DNA of 64,000 nt from Pseudomonas fluorescens (lineage in GTDB: Bacteria; Pseudomonadota; Gammaproteobacteria; Pseudomonadales; Pseudomonadaceae). The stretch lies in NCBI GenBank assembly GCA_902825215.1, contig LR782234.1:806001-870000 (forward strand), written 5' to 3'. Shown here one piece after another: positions 37,324 to 46,943 of this stretch. The notes under the pieces are model-generated. The model was not told the origin of the DNA and searched no databases. It saw nothing but the letters and a program-made list of their open reading frames with translations. The stretch's first letter is position 1; each line of letters begins with the position of its first letter. Made by a program: the position numbers and the translations under genes.

Positions 37324-38568
37324 ATGGAACAGTTACTCAAACCTTTGCGTTATCCCCTTGCTGCGTTGGCGCTGGTAGCGCTTGCCGCATGTGAACGCAC
37401 ACCCGATGCCGCTCAGGTTCCCGGGGCGACGCACGTTACCGTCGCGAAAGTGCTTGAGCAACCCATCACCGAGTGGGATGAAGTCACTGCTTGCCTGGAA
37501 GCACCAGAAACCGTAGAGGTTCGCCCACGGGTGTCGGGCCAGATCGAACGCGTTGCTTTTACCGATGGTGTGCTGGTGAAGAAGGGCGATTTGCTGTTCC
37601 AGATTGATCCGCGTCCGTTCGAGCATGAAGTGCATCGCATCGAGGCGCAGTTGCAACAGGCACGCGCCACGCTGATCCGCACTAGCAACGAGGCGCAGCG
37701 CGGACAGCGTCTGTTAAGCAGCAACGCGATCTCTGCCGAGCTCGCCGACACTCGCACGACCACGGCGCAGGAAGCCCGGGCCGGTGTCGATGCGATTCAG
37801 GCGCAGCTGGATCTGGCGCGTTTGAATCTCAGCTTCACCCGCGTCACGGCGCCGATCACCGGTCGTGTCAGCCGCGCGGAAATCACCGCCGGCAACATTG
37901 TCACCGCCGACACGACCGCGCTGACCAGCGTGGTCTCCACCGACAAGGTCTACGCATACTTCGATGCTGACGAACGCATGTTCCTCAAGTACAGCCTGCT
38001 TTCCCGCCAGGGCCAGCGCGGCCAGACCACGCCGGTCTACATGGGGCTTTCGAACGAGGAGGGCAACACGCACCTTGGGCAGATGAACTTTGTCGACAAC
38101 CAGGTAAACCCGAAAACCGGCACCATCCGAGGCCGTGCGGTTTTTGATAACGCCGGCGGTCAATACACCCCTGGTCTGTATGCGCGCTTGAAACTGGTGG
38201 GTAGCGCTGCGTATCCCGGTCTGTTGATCAAAGACGAAGCGGTCGGCACCGACCTCGGCAAGAAATTCGTGCTAGTGGTCGACCAGGACAACAAAGCGGT
38301 TTATCGCAGCGTTGATCTGGGGCCGAAACTGGAAGGCCTGCGCATCGTGCGCAGCGGCTTGCAGAAAGAAGATCGCATCGTCATCAACGGCCTGCAGCGC
38401 GTCCGCCCAGGTGCTTTGATCGATCCGCAGGACGCGCCGATGGCGAGCCCGGAAACGGTCGCCACACTGGCTCGCCAGCGTCAGGCAATCGAAGCCGCCA
38501 ATCAACCGGCTTCAGCTAAATCGCCTGCGCTGGTGAATGCTGAATCTGCCGCTGCACCTCGCGGATAA
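37324..38568 (+). CDS. mexE: RND efflux periplasmic adaptor, MexE-like
   Basis: 414 residues. The signal sequence ends in the lipobox LAAC (Cys 23), so it is a lipoprotein of the inner membrane facing the periplasm. The lipoyl/hairpin half has VRPRVSGQIERVAFTDGVLV and KKGDLLFQIDPRPFE; the beta-barrel part has KVYAYFDADERMFLKY and VGTDLGKKFVLVVD. It bridges MexF to OprN. It heads the three-gene pump operon and is only 11 bases from mexF. The MexEF assignment follows from the mexT-like fragment upstream and overall resemblance; substrates in P. aeruginosa include chloramphenicol, quinolones and trimethoprim. Confidence 0.82.
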   Translation: MEQLLKPLRYPLAALALVALAACERTPDAAQVPGATHVTVAKVLEQPITEWDEVTACLEAPETVEVRPRVSGQIERVAFTDGVLVKKGDLLFQIDPRPFEHEVHRIEAQLQQARATLIRTSNEAQRGQRLLSSNAISAELADTRTTTAQEARAGVDAIQAQLDLARLNLSFTRVTAPITGRVSRAEITAGNIVTADTTALTSVVSTDKVYAYFDADERMFLKYSLLSRQGQRGQTTPVYMGLSNEEGNTHLGQMNFVDNQVNPKTGTIRGRAVFDNAGGQYTPGLYARLKLVGSAAYPGLLIKDEAVGTDLGKKFVLVVDQDNKAVYRSVDLGPKLEGLRIVRSGLQKEDRIVINGLQRVRPGALIDPQDAPMASPETVATLARQRQAIEAANQPASAKSPALVNAESAAAPRG

Positions 38569-38579
38569 GGAGCACTGAC

Positions 38580-41500
38580 ATGAAGTTCTCCCAGTTCTTT
38601 ATCACGCGGCCGATTTTCGCCGCAGTGCTATCGCTGCTGATCCTGATCGCCGGAGCCATCTCGCTGTTCCAGTTACCGATCAGCGAATACCCGGAAGTGG
38701 TGCCACCGACCGTGGTGGTCCACGCCAACTACCCCGGCGCCAACCCGAAAGTCATCGGTGAAACCGTGGCCGCGCCGTTGGAGCAGGCGATCACCGGCGT
38801 CGAGAACATGTTGTACATGTCCTCGCAATCCACCGCTGACGGCCGACTGACCCTGACCGTGACATTTGCTTTGGGCACCGATCTGGACAACGCCCAGGTC
38901 CAAGTGCAGAACCGTGTGACCCGCACCGAACCCAAGCTGCCAGAGGAAGTGACGCGCATAGGTATTACCGTCGACAAGGCTTCTCCCGAGCTGACCTTGC
39001 TGGTGCATCTGGTGTCACCGGACAAGCGCTACGACATGCTCTACCTATCGAACTACGCGATCCTCAACGTCAAGGATGAGCTGTCGCGCCTCGACGGTAT
39101 CGGCGATGTGAAGATGTTCGGTATCGGTGATTACTCGCTGCGTATCTGGCTCGATCCGAACAAGACCGCTTCGCGCAATCTGACCGCAACCGACGTAGTT
39201 AACGCGGTGCGCGAGCAGAACCGTCAGGTCGCTGCAGGACAACTGGGTTCGCCGCCGGCACCGAATGCCACGAGCTTCCAGATGTCGATCAACTCCCAGG
39301 GGCGTTTGGTCAGTGAAGAAGAGTTCGAGAACGTCATTATCCGCAGCGGTCCGGATGGCGAGATCACGCGTCTGAAAGACATCGCCCGGGTCGAGTTGGG
39401 CTCCAACCAATACGCCTTGCGCGCCTTGCTCAACAACGAGGAAGCGGTGGCGATGCCGATCTTCCAGCGTCCGGGCTCGAATGCGATCGACATCTCCAAC
39501 CAGGTGCGGGCGAAGATGGCGGAACTGAAGAAGAGTTTCCCGGAAGGCATGGACTACGAAATTGTCTATGACCCGACGATCTTCGTGCGCAGTTCGATCG
39601 AGGCAGTGGTTCACACCCTGTTCGAAGCATTGATTCTCGTGGTACTGGTGGTGATCCTGTTCCTGCAAACCTGGCGCGCCTCGATCATTCCGCTGGTCGC
39701 GGTGCCGGTGTCGCTGATCGGTACGTTTGCCGTGATGCACCTGTTCGGCTTCTCGTTGAATGCGCTGTCGCTGTTCGGCCTCGTGCTGGCGATCGGGATC
39801 GTGGTGGACGATGCGATCGTGGTGGTGGAGAACGTCGAACGGAACATCGAGTCGGGGCTGGAACCGGTCGAGGCGACCAAAAAAGCCATGGGCGAGGTGA
39901 CCGGTCCGATCATCGCCACGGCGCTGGTGTTGTGTGCGGTGTTCGTACCCGCAGCCTTTATTTCCGGCTTGACCGGGCAGTTCTACAAGCAGTTTGCGTT
40001 GACGATTGCGATCTCTACGGTGATCTCTGCGTTCAACTCCTTGACCTTGTCACCGGCCCTGGCCGCCGTGTTGCTCAAAGCACACGGCGCACCGAAGGAC
40101 CGTTTCTCCAAAGTGTTGGATCGCCTGCTTGGTGGCTGGCTGTTCAAACCTTTCAACCGCTTCTTCGATAAGGCCAGCCATGGCTATGTGATTGCCGTGG
40201 CCAAGATCATTCGCGGCAGCAGCGTGGCGTTGCTGATATACGCAGGTCTGATCGCCTTGACCTACATGGGCTTCAGCACCACGCCGACCGGTTTTGTGCC
40301 GACCCAGGACAAGAAGTACCTAGTGACTTTCGCCCAATTGCCGGACGCCGCCAGCCTGGATCGCACCGAAAACGTGATCCGGCGCATGAGCACCATCGCC
40401 ATGAACGAACCGGGCTTCGACAGCGCCGTGGCCTTCCCGGGCCTTTCGATCAACGGCTTCACAAACAGTCCGAATGCCGGCATCGCCTTCATCGGTTTGC
40501 GGCCGTTCGATGAGCGCAAGGATCCGAGCCTGTCAGCCGGGGCGATTTCCGCTTCGCTGAACGCCAAGTTCGGCAGCATCCAGGACGCCTACATCGCGGT
40601 GTTTCCGCCGCCGCCAGTGCAAGGCTTGGGCACCATCGGCGGGTTCCGTTTGCAGATCGAGGACCGGGGCAACCTGGGTTACGACGAGCTGTACAAAGAA
40701 ACCATGAACATCATCAACAAGAGCCGCAGCGTTCCGGAGCTGGCCAACCTGTTCACCAGTTACACGGTCAACGTGCCGCAGATCGAAGCCGCCATTGACC
40801 GCGAAAAAGCCAAGACCCACGGCGTGGCGATCAACGACATTTTCGACACGTTGCAGGTGTACCTGGGCTCGCTGTATGCCAACGACTTCAACCGTTTCGG
40901 GCGGACCTATCAGGTCAACGTACAGGCCGAACAACAGTTCCGCCAGGAGCCGGAACAGATCGGCCAATTGAAGGTGCGCAACGACCGCGGCGAGATGATC
41001 CCGCTGGCCACCTTCGTCAAGATCAGCCCTAGTTCGGGGCCTGACCGCGTCTCGCACTACAACGGTTTCGTCACCGCCGAAATCAACGGCAGCGCTGCGT
41101 CAGGCTACAGCTCCGGCCAGGCCCAGGCGGCGATTGAAAAACTGCTGAAAGAAGAACTGCCGAATGGCATGACCTACGAATGGACCGACCTGACCTACCA
41201 ACAGATCCTGTCCGGCAACACCGCGTTGCTGGTGTTCCCGCTCTGCGTGTTGTTGGCGTTCCTGGTGCTGGCGGCGCTGTATGAAAGCTGGAGCCTGCCA
41301 TTGGCGGTGATCCTGATCGTGCCGATGACCCTGCTGTCGGCGATTGCCGGGGTGATCATTTCCAAAGGCGACAACAACATCTTTACCCAGATCGGCCTGA
41401 TCGTGCTGGTTGGTCTGGCCTGCAAGAACGCGATCCTGATCGTCGAGTTCGCTAAGGACAAACAGGAGCAGGGCATGTCGCCACTGGATGCGGTGCTGGA

Positions 41501-41771
41501 GGCTTGCCGCATGCGGTTGCGGCCGATCCTGATGACCTCGTTCGCCTTCATCATGGGTGTGATTCCGCTGGTGACGTCCACCGGTGCCGGCTCCGAAATG
41601 CGCCGGGCGATGGGGGTTGCGGTGTTCTCCGGGATGCTCGGCGTAACTTTCTTCGGCTTGCTGCTGACGCCGGTGTTCTTCGTGCTGATTCGTCGCTCCA
41701 TTGAGCGCAAAAACGCGCGCAAGGTCGCCAAGGTTCACCCAACAACCGCATTGAATCCGGAGGCACACTGA
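38580..41771 (+). CDS. mexF: RND efflux transporter, MexF-like
   Basis: 1,063 residues, the standard HAE-1 size. It begins MKFSQFFITRPIFAAVLSLL with the first membrane helix. It has the GLVLAIGIVVDDAIVVVENV helix-4 segment whose paired Asp residues carry protons, and two large periplasmic loops. It exports drugs from periplasm and inner leaflet using the proton gradient. MexF rather than MexB is favoured by the mexT-like gene and the gene order E-F-N. The end overlaps oprN by 1 base. An AAKKSF-type start site AAGGAGC precedes the ATG. Confidence 0.9.
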   Translation: MKFSQFFITRPIFAAVLSLLILIAGAISLFQLPISEYPEVVPPTVVVHANYPGANPKVIGETVAAPLEQAITGVENMLYMSSQSTADGRLTLTVTFALGTDLDNAQVQVQNRVTRTEPKLPEEVTRIGITVDKASPELTLLVHLVSPDKRYDMLYLSNYAILNVKDELSRLDGIGDVKMFGIGDYSLRIWLDPNKTASRNLTATDVVNAVREQNRQVAAGQLGSPPAPNATSFQMSINSQGRLVSEEEFENVIIRSGPDGEITRLKDIARVELGSNQYALRALLNNEEAVAMPIFQRPGSNAIDISNQVRAKMAELKKSFPEGMDYEIVYDPTIFVRSSIEAVVHTLFEALILVVLVVILFLQTWRASIIPLVAVPVSLIGTFAVMHLFGFSLNALSLFGLVLAIGIVVDDAIVVVENVERNIESGLEPVEATKKAMGEVTGPIIATALVLCAVFVPAAFISGLTGQFYKQFALTIAISTVISAFNSLTLSPALAAVLLKAHGAPKDRFSKVLDRLLGGWLFKPFNRFFDKASHGYVIAVAKIIRGSSVALLIYAGLIALTYMGFSTTPTGFVPTQDKKYLVTFAQLPDAASLDRTENVIRRMSTIAMNEPGFDSAVAFPGLSINGFTNSPNAGIAFIGLRPFDERKDPSLSAGAISASLNAKFGSIQDAYIAVFPPPPVQGLGTIGGFRLQIEDRGNLGYDELYKETMNIINKSRSVPELANLFTSYTVNVPQIEAAIDREKAKTHGVAINDIFDTLQVYLGSLYANDFNRFGRTYQVNVQAEQQFRQEPEQIGQLKVRNDRGEMIPLATFVKISPSSGPDRVSHYNGFVTAEINGSAASGYSSGQAQAAIEKLLKEELPNGMTYEWTDLTYQQILSGNTALLVFPLCVLLAFLVLAALYESWSLPLAVILIVPMTLLSAIAGVIISKGDNNIFTQIGLIVLVGLACKNAILIVEFAKDKQEQGMSPLDAVLEACRMRLRPILMTSFAFIMGVIPLVTSTGAGSEMRRAMGVAVFSGMLGVTFFGLLLTPVFFVLIRRSIERKNARKVAKVHPTTALNPEAH

Positions 41772-43189
41772 TGAACACCTTGAAGCTTTTTTTACCCAGC
41801 CTTCTGGTCGTTGCGCTCGCCGCGTGTACGGTCAGTCCCGACTACAAGACGCCTGACACCGCGCCGGCCACTATCGTGTCGATCCAGGGCGGGCACTACG
41901 ATCAATCGCGGTTTGAAACGGTGTGGTGGCAGCAATTCGATGACCCCACGCTCAACCAGTTGGTGAGCAAATCCCTGGAAGGCAATCGCGATCTGCGCGT
42001 GGCGTTCGCCCGCTGGAAAGCGGCCCGAGCGATTCGGGACGACGTCAGCAACGACAATTTGCCGGTGGTTACCAGCCGCGTCAGCAGCCAACAAGGAAAA
42101 GGCCAAGTGCCCGGTCAGACCGAAAGCCGCGTCAATCAGGAGCGCTATGATCTTGGCCTCGACATGGCCTGGGAAGTCGATCTGTTCGGTCGCATCCAGC
42201 GCCAACTGGAATCCAGCGACGCCCAGGAAGATGCTGCCGCCGCAGACTTGTATCAACTGCGCGTGACGATGATTGCCGAATTGGTGGACGCCTATGGCCA
42301 ATTGCGCGGCGCACAACTGCGGGAAAAGATCGCCCTGGCCAACCTGAAGAACCAGCAGGATTCGCGCAGCGTGACGGTCAGCCTGCGTGATGCGGGGGTG
42401 GGTAATGAACTCGACGTAGTGCGCGCCGATGCACGTCTGGCTGCGGTCGAGGCTACGGTGCCGCAACTTCAAGCGGAGCAGGTGCGGCAGAAAAACCGCA
42501 TCGCCACGCTGCTGGGTGAGCGTCCGAATACGTTGAGCGTGTCGTTGAGCCCCGCCGAGTTGCCAGCCATCGCCAAAGCGCTGCCGATTGGTGATCCCGC
42601 CGAGCTGCTGCGTCGGCGCCCGGATGTGCTCGCCGCTGAGCGCAGGCTGGCTTCCTCCACTGCGGATATCGGTGTGGCCACCGCCGACTTGTTCCCACGC
42701 GTGAGCCTGAGCGGTTTCCTTGGTTTCACCGCCGGCCGTGGTTCGCAGATTGGTTCCAGTGCCGCCAGGGCCTGGAGTCTCGGACCGAGCATCACCTGGG
42801 CAGCATTTGACCTGGGCAGCGTGCGGGCGCGCATTCGCGGTGCTGACGCCAATGCCGAAGGCGCGCTGGCGACCTATGAACAGCAAGTGCTGCTGGCGCT
42901 GGAAGAGTCTGAAAACGCCTTCAGCGACTATGGCAAACGCCAACAACGCTTGTTGTCGTTGATCAAACAAAGCGAATCGAGCCGCGCCGCAGCCGCCCTT
43001 GCGGCCATCCAGTACAAGGAAGGAACCGTGGACTATCTGGTGCTGCTTGATGCGCAACGCGAGCGGCTCAACGCCGAAGATGCTCAAGCACTGGGTGAAA
43101 CCGATCAGTACCGTGGCATCGTCGCGATCTATAAAGCGTTGGGTGGTGGTTGGGACAGCGGTGACGGCAGGATCGCGAGTATTTATTGA
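41771..43189 (+). CDS. oprN: Outer-membrane efflux channel, OprN-like (TolC family)
   Basis: 472 residues with lipobox LAAC (Cys 19). Two OEP repeats are visible: WQQFDDPTLNQLVSKSLEGN and YDLGLDMAWEVDLFGRIQRQ in the first, and LRRRPDVLAAERRLASSTAD, LGPSITWAAFDLGSVRARIR and YKEGTVDYLVLLDAQRERL in the second. It forms the trimeric exit duct for the MexEF pump. Its ATG shares a base with the mexF stop, so translation is coupled. The nearest Pseudomonas relatives by context are OprN. Confidence 0.87.
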   Translation: MNTLKLFLPSLLVVALAACTVSPDYKTPDTAPATIVSIQGGHYDQSRFETVWWQQFDDPTLNQLVSKSLEGNRDLRVAFARWKAARAIRDDVSNDNLPVVTSRVSSQQGKGQVPGQTESRVNQERYDLGLDMAWEVDLFGRIQRQLESSDAQEDAAAADLYQLRVTMIAELVDAYGQLRGAQLREKIALANLKNQQDSRSVTVSLRDAGVGNELDVVRADARLAAVEATVPQLQAEQVRQKNRIATLLGERPNTLSVSLSPAELPAIAKALPIGDPAELLRRRPDVLAAERRLASSTADIGVATADLFPRVSLSGFLGFTAGRGSQIGSSAARAWSLGPSITWAAFDLGSVRARIRGADANAEGALATYEQQVLLALEESENAFSDYGKRQQRLLSLIKQSESSRAAAALAAIQYKEGTVDYLVLLDAQRERLNAEDAQALGETDQYRGIVAIYKALGGGWDSGDGRIASIY

Positions 43190-43288
43190 TATACCGGTCG
43201 AAACCCTGGCGAAATCTTTGGCACAATATCAGAAGCGATTCAGAGAAGGTGCAGCGTTTACCTCGCCTGATCGTTCGTCATTATGATT

Positions 43289-43319
43289 CCAGCAGCGATT
43301 GCTCACGCATCGCTGCTGG
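43289..43319. terminator. Perfect hairpin between the convergent oprN and tetR genes
   Basis: CCAGCAGCGAT, 9-base loop, ATCGCTGCTGG: 11 perfect base pairs. No long T run follows in either direction, so it is a weak or structural terminator, sited about 100 bases past oprN and 40 bases past the stop of the leftward TetR gene. Confidence 0.5.
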
Positions 43320-43360
43320 TCTGGACTCCACAGGCAAGGCGTGTCGAGAACTGCGGCAAC

Positions 43361-43924
43361 TTAAGGTAATAGGCCTGCCGAGCGATACGTCGCGATTGTT
43401 CTGTCAAAGACACTGATGTCAGCCCGCCCCCGAGCGATCAATTGAGCTCCCTCCACAGCCGCATAGATCGCCAGCGCTTGTTCCTGTCGTTCCTCAAGGC
43501 TCAGCTGTGGCCGGCAAACCGACAACACTTCCGTCAGCCAGCGCACATTCAGTTCGGTGAAACCGTCAACCTCTGTCCTTACCTCTGGTGGCAAGTCATC
43601 GTATTCGGCAGACATGATCCCGCACAGGCACATGCGATTGTCGTTGACCAGAGCCATGCGAAAGATGTCGGTATAGCCATTCATCCACACAGCCAAGTCT
43701 TCGGAATGGGTCCGTAAGCCAGCAAGGTATTCAAGCCCATCCTCGGTGTAACGTTTGGCCAAAGCCGCGCCCAAGTCGCCTTTGGTAGGGAAGTGGTAGT
43801 GGATGCTCGCGCTTTTGATGCCGACTTCCTTGGCGAGCTCACGAAAGCTCAAGCCGTTGTAGCCCCGGGTCTGCACCATCTTTCGGGCAGCCGTCATGAT
43901 TGTTTCTCGTGTATCCGTGGTCAC
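43361..43924 (-). CDS. TetR-family transcriptional regulator (second)
   Basis: 187 residues. The helix-turn-helix reads IMTAARKMVQTRGYNGLSFR, LAKEVGIKSASIHYHFPTKG, a perfect TetR_N pattern. The C-terminal domain contains MCLCGIMSAEYDDLPPEV, typical of the group close to AcuR/NemR-like proteins that sense electrophiles. It diverges from a GST-family gene across 98 bases that hold two CTATCGATAG palindromes, so it very probably represses itself and the GST-hydrolase genes. Confidence 0.9.
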   Translation of the reverse strand: MTTDTRETIMTAARKMVQTRGYNGLSFRELAKEVGIKSASIHYHFPTKGDLGAALAKRYTEDGLEYLAGLRTHSEDLAVWMNGYTDIFRMALVNDNRMCLCGIMSAEYDDLPPEVRTEVDGFTELNVRWLTEVLSVCRPQLSLEERQEQALAIYAAVEGAQLIARGRADISVFDRTIATYRSAGLLP

Positions 43925-43936
43925 AAATTTATCTCC

Positions 43937-43999
43937 CTATCGATAGATAGATGTTGACAGTGGGAATATCGTTGCCGTAGCTTATACCTATCGATAGGT
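43937..43999. promoter_or_regulatory. Divergent promoter with two TetR operators
   Basis: Two operators, CTATCGATAG with a trailing ATAG at 43,937-43,950 and the perfect palindrome ACCTATCGATAGGT at 43,986-43,999, flank a rightward promoter-like sequence: TTGACA at 43,954 and TAGCTT near 43,978. The second site lies directly in front of the GST gene and would block its transcription. GATAGATAG follows the second site, extending its arm. Confidence 0.7.
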
Positions 44000-44022
44000 A
44001 GATAGATAGCTAAGGAGCTCGC

Positions 44023-44667
44023 ATGAAGGTTTTTGATATTCCCGGTTTTCCCAACCCGCTGCGTATTCGTATTGTTCTGGCCGAAAAAGGTCTGGGCTCG
44101 CAAGTAGAGTTCATCAAGGTCGACCTGCCCGCTGCGGAACACAAGCAACCCGCGTTCCTGACGATCAACCCGTTGGGTACCGTCCCGGTGCTGCAACTGG
44201 ATGACGGCACCAACATCAGCGAATGTACCGCAATCACCGAGTACCTGGACAATCTGGACGGCAACCCGATTCTCACCGGCAAGACGCCGAAGGAAAAGGC
44301 CATTATCCACATGATGCAAAAGCGCGCGGAGTCCGAGCTGGCGGATCCGGTCGGCTATTACTTCCACCACGCCACGCCGGGGCTCGGTGCCGCGCTGCAG
44401 CCCTACAAGAGTCCTGAATGGGAAGGTCGTATCGAGTGGGGCAACCGTCAGCGCGACAAAGCAGTTGCCGGCATGCACTACTTCGATCAGCTCTTGCGTA
44501 GTCAGCCATACATCGCCGGTGAGCAATTTTCCATGGCAGACATCACGGTGTATGCCGGGCTGATCTTCGCCGGTTTCGCCAGTATTGCCATCCCCAATCA
44601 GTGCAGCGCGCTCCTGGCATGGCAGGCGAAAGTGCAGCAACGCCCAAGCGTAAAAAATCCCGCCTGA
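44023..44667 (+). CDS. Glutathione S-transferase family protein
   Basis: 214 residues; the ATG at 44,023 has AAGGAGC upstream. The thioredoxin-fold half reads VFDIPGFPNPLRIRIVLAEK, with NPLGTVPVLQLDDGTNISEC forming the cis-Pro and glutathione-binding segment. The C-terminal half has YIAGEQFSMADITVYAGLIF. It resembles bacterial GSTs of the YfcG/theta-like type. It is under the divergent TetR operators and is followed 73 bases later by an exported hydrolase. Confidence 0.88.
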   Translation: MKVFDIPGFPNPLRIRIVLAEKGLGSQVEFIKVDLPAAEHKQPAFLTINPLGTVPVLQLDDGTNISECTAITEYLDNLDGNPILTGKTPKEKAIIHMMQKRAESELADPVGYYFHHATPGLGAALQPYKSPEWEGRIEWGNRQRDKAVAGMHYFDQLLRSQPYIAGEQFSMADITVYAGLIFAGFASIAIPNQCSALLAWQAKVQQRPSVKNPA

Positions 44668-44740
44668 TCCTTGCTCCGCCCCAACTGGAAAACAGTCAGG
44701 GCGGACCTAAACCTACTCGTTTTTTTTCAGGTGCCTCTAT

Positions 44741-45712
44741 ATGACCCTTTTCAACATCCGATGGGCGATGCGCCATACCCTGGCCATCGTAGCGCTGACG
44801 ACTGCGTGCTCGACATTGACTGTTCAGGCCAGCAGCGCCCCAGCAGAAAAAAAAGCTGCACATAGCTACACCCATCAAACCGCTCCGACCCAGTTTATCG
44901 AAGTCGAGGGTGCGCGCCTGGCATATCGTCGCTTCGGCAAACCCAGTGCCGTGCCACTGGTATTTCTCCAGCATTTCGTTGGCAACCTAGACAGCTGGGA
45001 TCCCAAAGTCATCGACGGTTTTGCCCGTGATCGTGAAATTATCCTTTTCGACAATGCCGGCGTCGCCAGTTCCAGCGGTGAAGTACCGAACACCATCGAA
45101 GGCATGGCCAAATATGCCTCCGGCCTGCTGCAGGCACTGAACGTGAAAAAGGCTGACTTGCTCGGCTTTTCCATGGGCAGTCTGATCGCACAGCAAGTGA
45201 CGCTTGATCATCCGAACCTCGTGCGTCGTCTGATTCTGGTCGGTTCATCACCTCGCGGTGGAGTTGGTATGGACTCGCTGACGCCGGAATTTCAGGGCTA
45301 CCTGGCGAAAAAGCGTGCGGTACCGGATGAACTGCTGCTGGACGTTTTCTTTACCCAGACCGTAGAAAGCCAGGCCGCCGGACATGAATTCCTTACCCGT
45401 CTGCGCTCACGTAGGGTCAATCGCGATGTTGATGTCGATAGCAAGACTGCACCCGCACAAGCAGCCGCCATCGCTGGTTGGGGAGCGCCAGCCGGTAACG
45501 CCAACGGCTACCTGAAAGGCATCAAGCAACCGACGATGGTAGTCGCCGGCAGCCATGACATCGTCTTCTACACAGTTAATGACGTGACCTTGCAGCAGAG
45601 TTTGCCCAACGCCCAGTTGGTTATCTACCCGGATTCAAACCATGGCGCGATCTATCAATACCCGGATCTATTTTTGAAACACGCCACGCTGTTTCTCAAT
45701 GGAGTGAAGTAA
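44741..45712 (+). CDS. Exported alpha/beta hydrolase
   Basis: 323 residues. An N-terminal signal peptide (MRHTLAIVALTTACSTLTVQ followed by AS) suggests export. The alpha/beta-hydrolase fold is shown by FLQHFVGNLDSWDP (oxyanion strand), the nucleophile elbow LLGFSMGSLIAQQ with catalytic Ser, acid in VVAGSHDIVFYT, and base in SNHGAIYQYP. The substrate is not deducible. It lies with the GST gene under the TetR operators and with an oxidoreductase downstream. Confidence 0.85.
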   Translation: MTLFNIRWAMRHTLAIVALTTACSTLTVQASSAPAEKKAAHSYTHQTAPTQFIEVEGARLAYRRFGKPSAVPLVFLQHFVGNLDSWDPKVIDGFARDREIILFDNAGVASSSGEVPNTIEGMAKYASGLLQALNVKKADLLGFSMGSLIAQQVTLDHPNLVRRLILVGSSPRGGVGMDSLTPEFQGYLAKKRAVPDELLLDVFFTQTVESQAAGHEFLTRLRSRRVNRDVDVDSKTAPAQAAAIAGWGAPAGNANGYLKGIKQPTMVVAGSHDIVFYTVNDVTLQQSLPNAQLVIYPDSNHGAIYQYPDLFLKHATLFLNGVK

Positions 45713-45825
45713 TCGAAGCAATGCACTGACGATTTGGTCGGCAGTACATGCCGCACCACCGATTAGGCTCCAAGTCAGGCCTGCGTCTACAGATCTGACG
45801 AGCAAAGAATCCAGGATCTCAGATT

Positions 45826-46824
45826 ATGAAAGCGATTCAGTTCCTTAGCTTCGGCGGCCCCGAAGTACTCGAGTACGTCGACTTGCCAACGCCCGTGCCG
45901 GGGCCGGGAGAGGTATTGATAGACACCTCTGCGATTGGGGTGAATTTTCCGGATATCCGTGAACGGTTAGGCATGTATAACCGGCCCGAAACACGCGTTG
46001 GTGGTGTCACGCTGCCGCATGTAGCCGGACTTCAGGTGGTCGGACGCGTTTCGAAAACTGGAGCGGGTGTTGACCCTGCCGTTGTCGGGCGCAAGGTCAT
46101 GGCCTTGATGCCCAAAGGCGCATACGCACAGCAGGCTATTGCCGGTGCTGACATGCTGGTAATGCTGGATGAGTCGGCAAACGACGTCGCCATGGCGGGT
46201 TTACCTTGTCAGGGAGTGACTGCGTTCCTCGCTCTACGCACATGCGCGCATTTACAGTCAGGTGAAAGCGTTTTGATCCAAGGCGCCGCCGGGGGGGTTG
46301 GCAGTCTGGCTGTGCAGATTGCTAAAGCCATGGGCGCACAGACAGTTATCGGTACGGCCAGCACTGAAAGTCGACGCGCATTCGTGCGCAGCCTCGGGGC
46401 CGATTATGCCATTAGCTACGACACTCCCCAGTGGCCGGAGCGGGTGCTTGAACTGACCGAGGGGCGTGGAGTTGATGTGATCCTCGAAACCATCGGCGGC
46501 GAAGTGTTCGATCAGAATTTTGAGTGTCTCGCCATGCTGGGGCGTTGTGTGGTGGTGGGCTCCACGCGGGGGCCAGGCGAGGCATTGGCGCCTCGTCGGT
46601 TGATGGCCAAAGCGCAAACCTTGACCGGCATGTACCTGCCGACGTTCTTCCAGCGCCCTACGTTGATCCGCGAGGCTTTGCAATTCCTCGCTGACGGCGT
46701 TTCAGGCGGAGTGATCAGACCAGTCATCGGCGCGACGTTACCCTTGAGCGAAACGGGCCTGGCGCACGCCTTATTGGAGCGAAGGGAAGTCCAAGGCGTC
46801 ATTGTGCTGGTTCCAAACCTCTAA
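45826..46824 (+). CDS. Quinone oxidoreductase-family (zeta-crystallin-like) dehydrogenase
   Basis: 332 residues. It begins MKAIQFLSFGGPEVLEYVDL, the MDR/QOR start, with GVNFPDIRERLGMY and the NADPH-binding VLIQGAAGGVGSLAVQIAKA (AAxGGVG motif). The structural and catalytic zinc ligands of alcohol dehydrogenases are absent, as expected for QOR. It reduces quinones or enones with NADPH in the cytoplasm. It fits the electrophile-detoxification theme of the cargo. Confidence 0.88.
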   Translation: MKAIQFLSFGGPEVLEYVDLPTPVPGPGEVLIDTSAIGVNFPDIRERLGMYNRPETRVGGVTLPHVAGLQVVGRVSKTGAGVDPAVVGRKVMALMPKGAYAQQAIAGADMLVMLDESANDVAMAGLPCQGVTAFLALRTCAHLQSGESVLIQGAAGGVGSLAVQIAKAMGAQTVIGTASTESRRAFVRSLGADYAISYDTPQWPERVLELTEGRGVDVILETIGGEVFDQNFECLAMLGRCVVVGSTRGPGEALAPRRLMAKAQTLTGMYLPTFFQRPTLIREALQFLADGVSGGVIRPVIGATLPLSETGLAHALLERREVQGVIVLVPNL

Positions 46825-46943
46825 GAGTGGTTCGCCGATTCCGCTGGATTTTCTTGCAAGCGAGGAACACCGGACCTTCCGTGGCGTTGATCAGGTGGCC
46901 ACATACTCATCAGTAAATACGCCCATCACGAGAGGAGCGCGCT

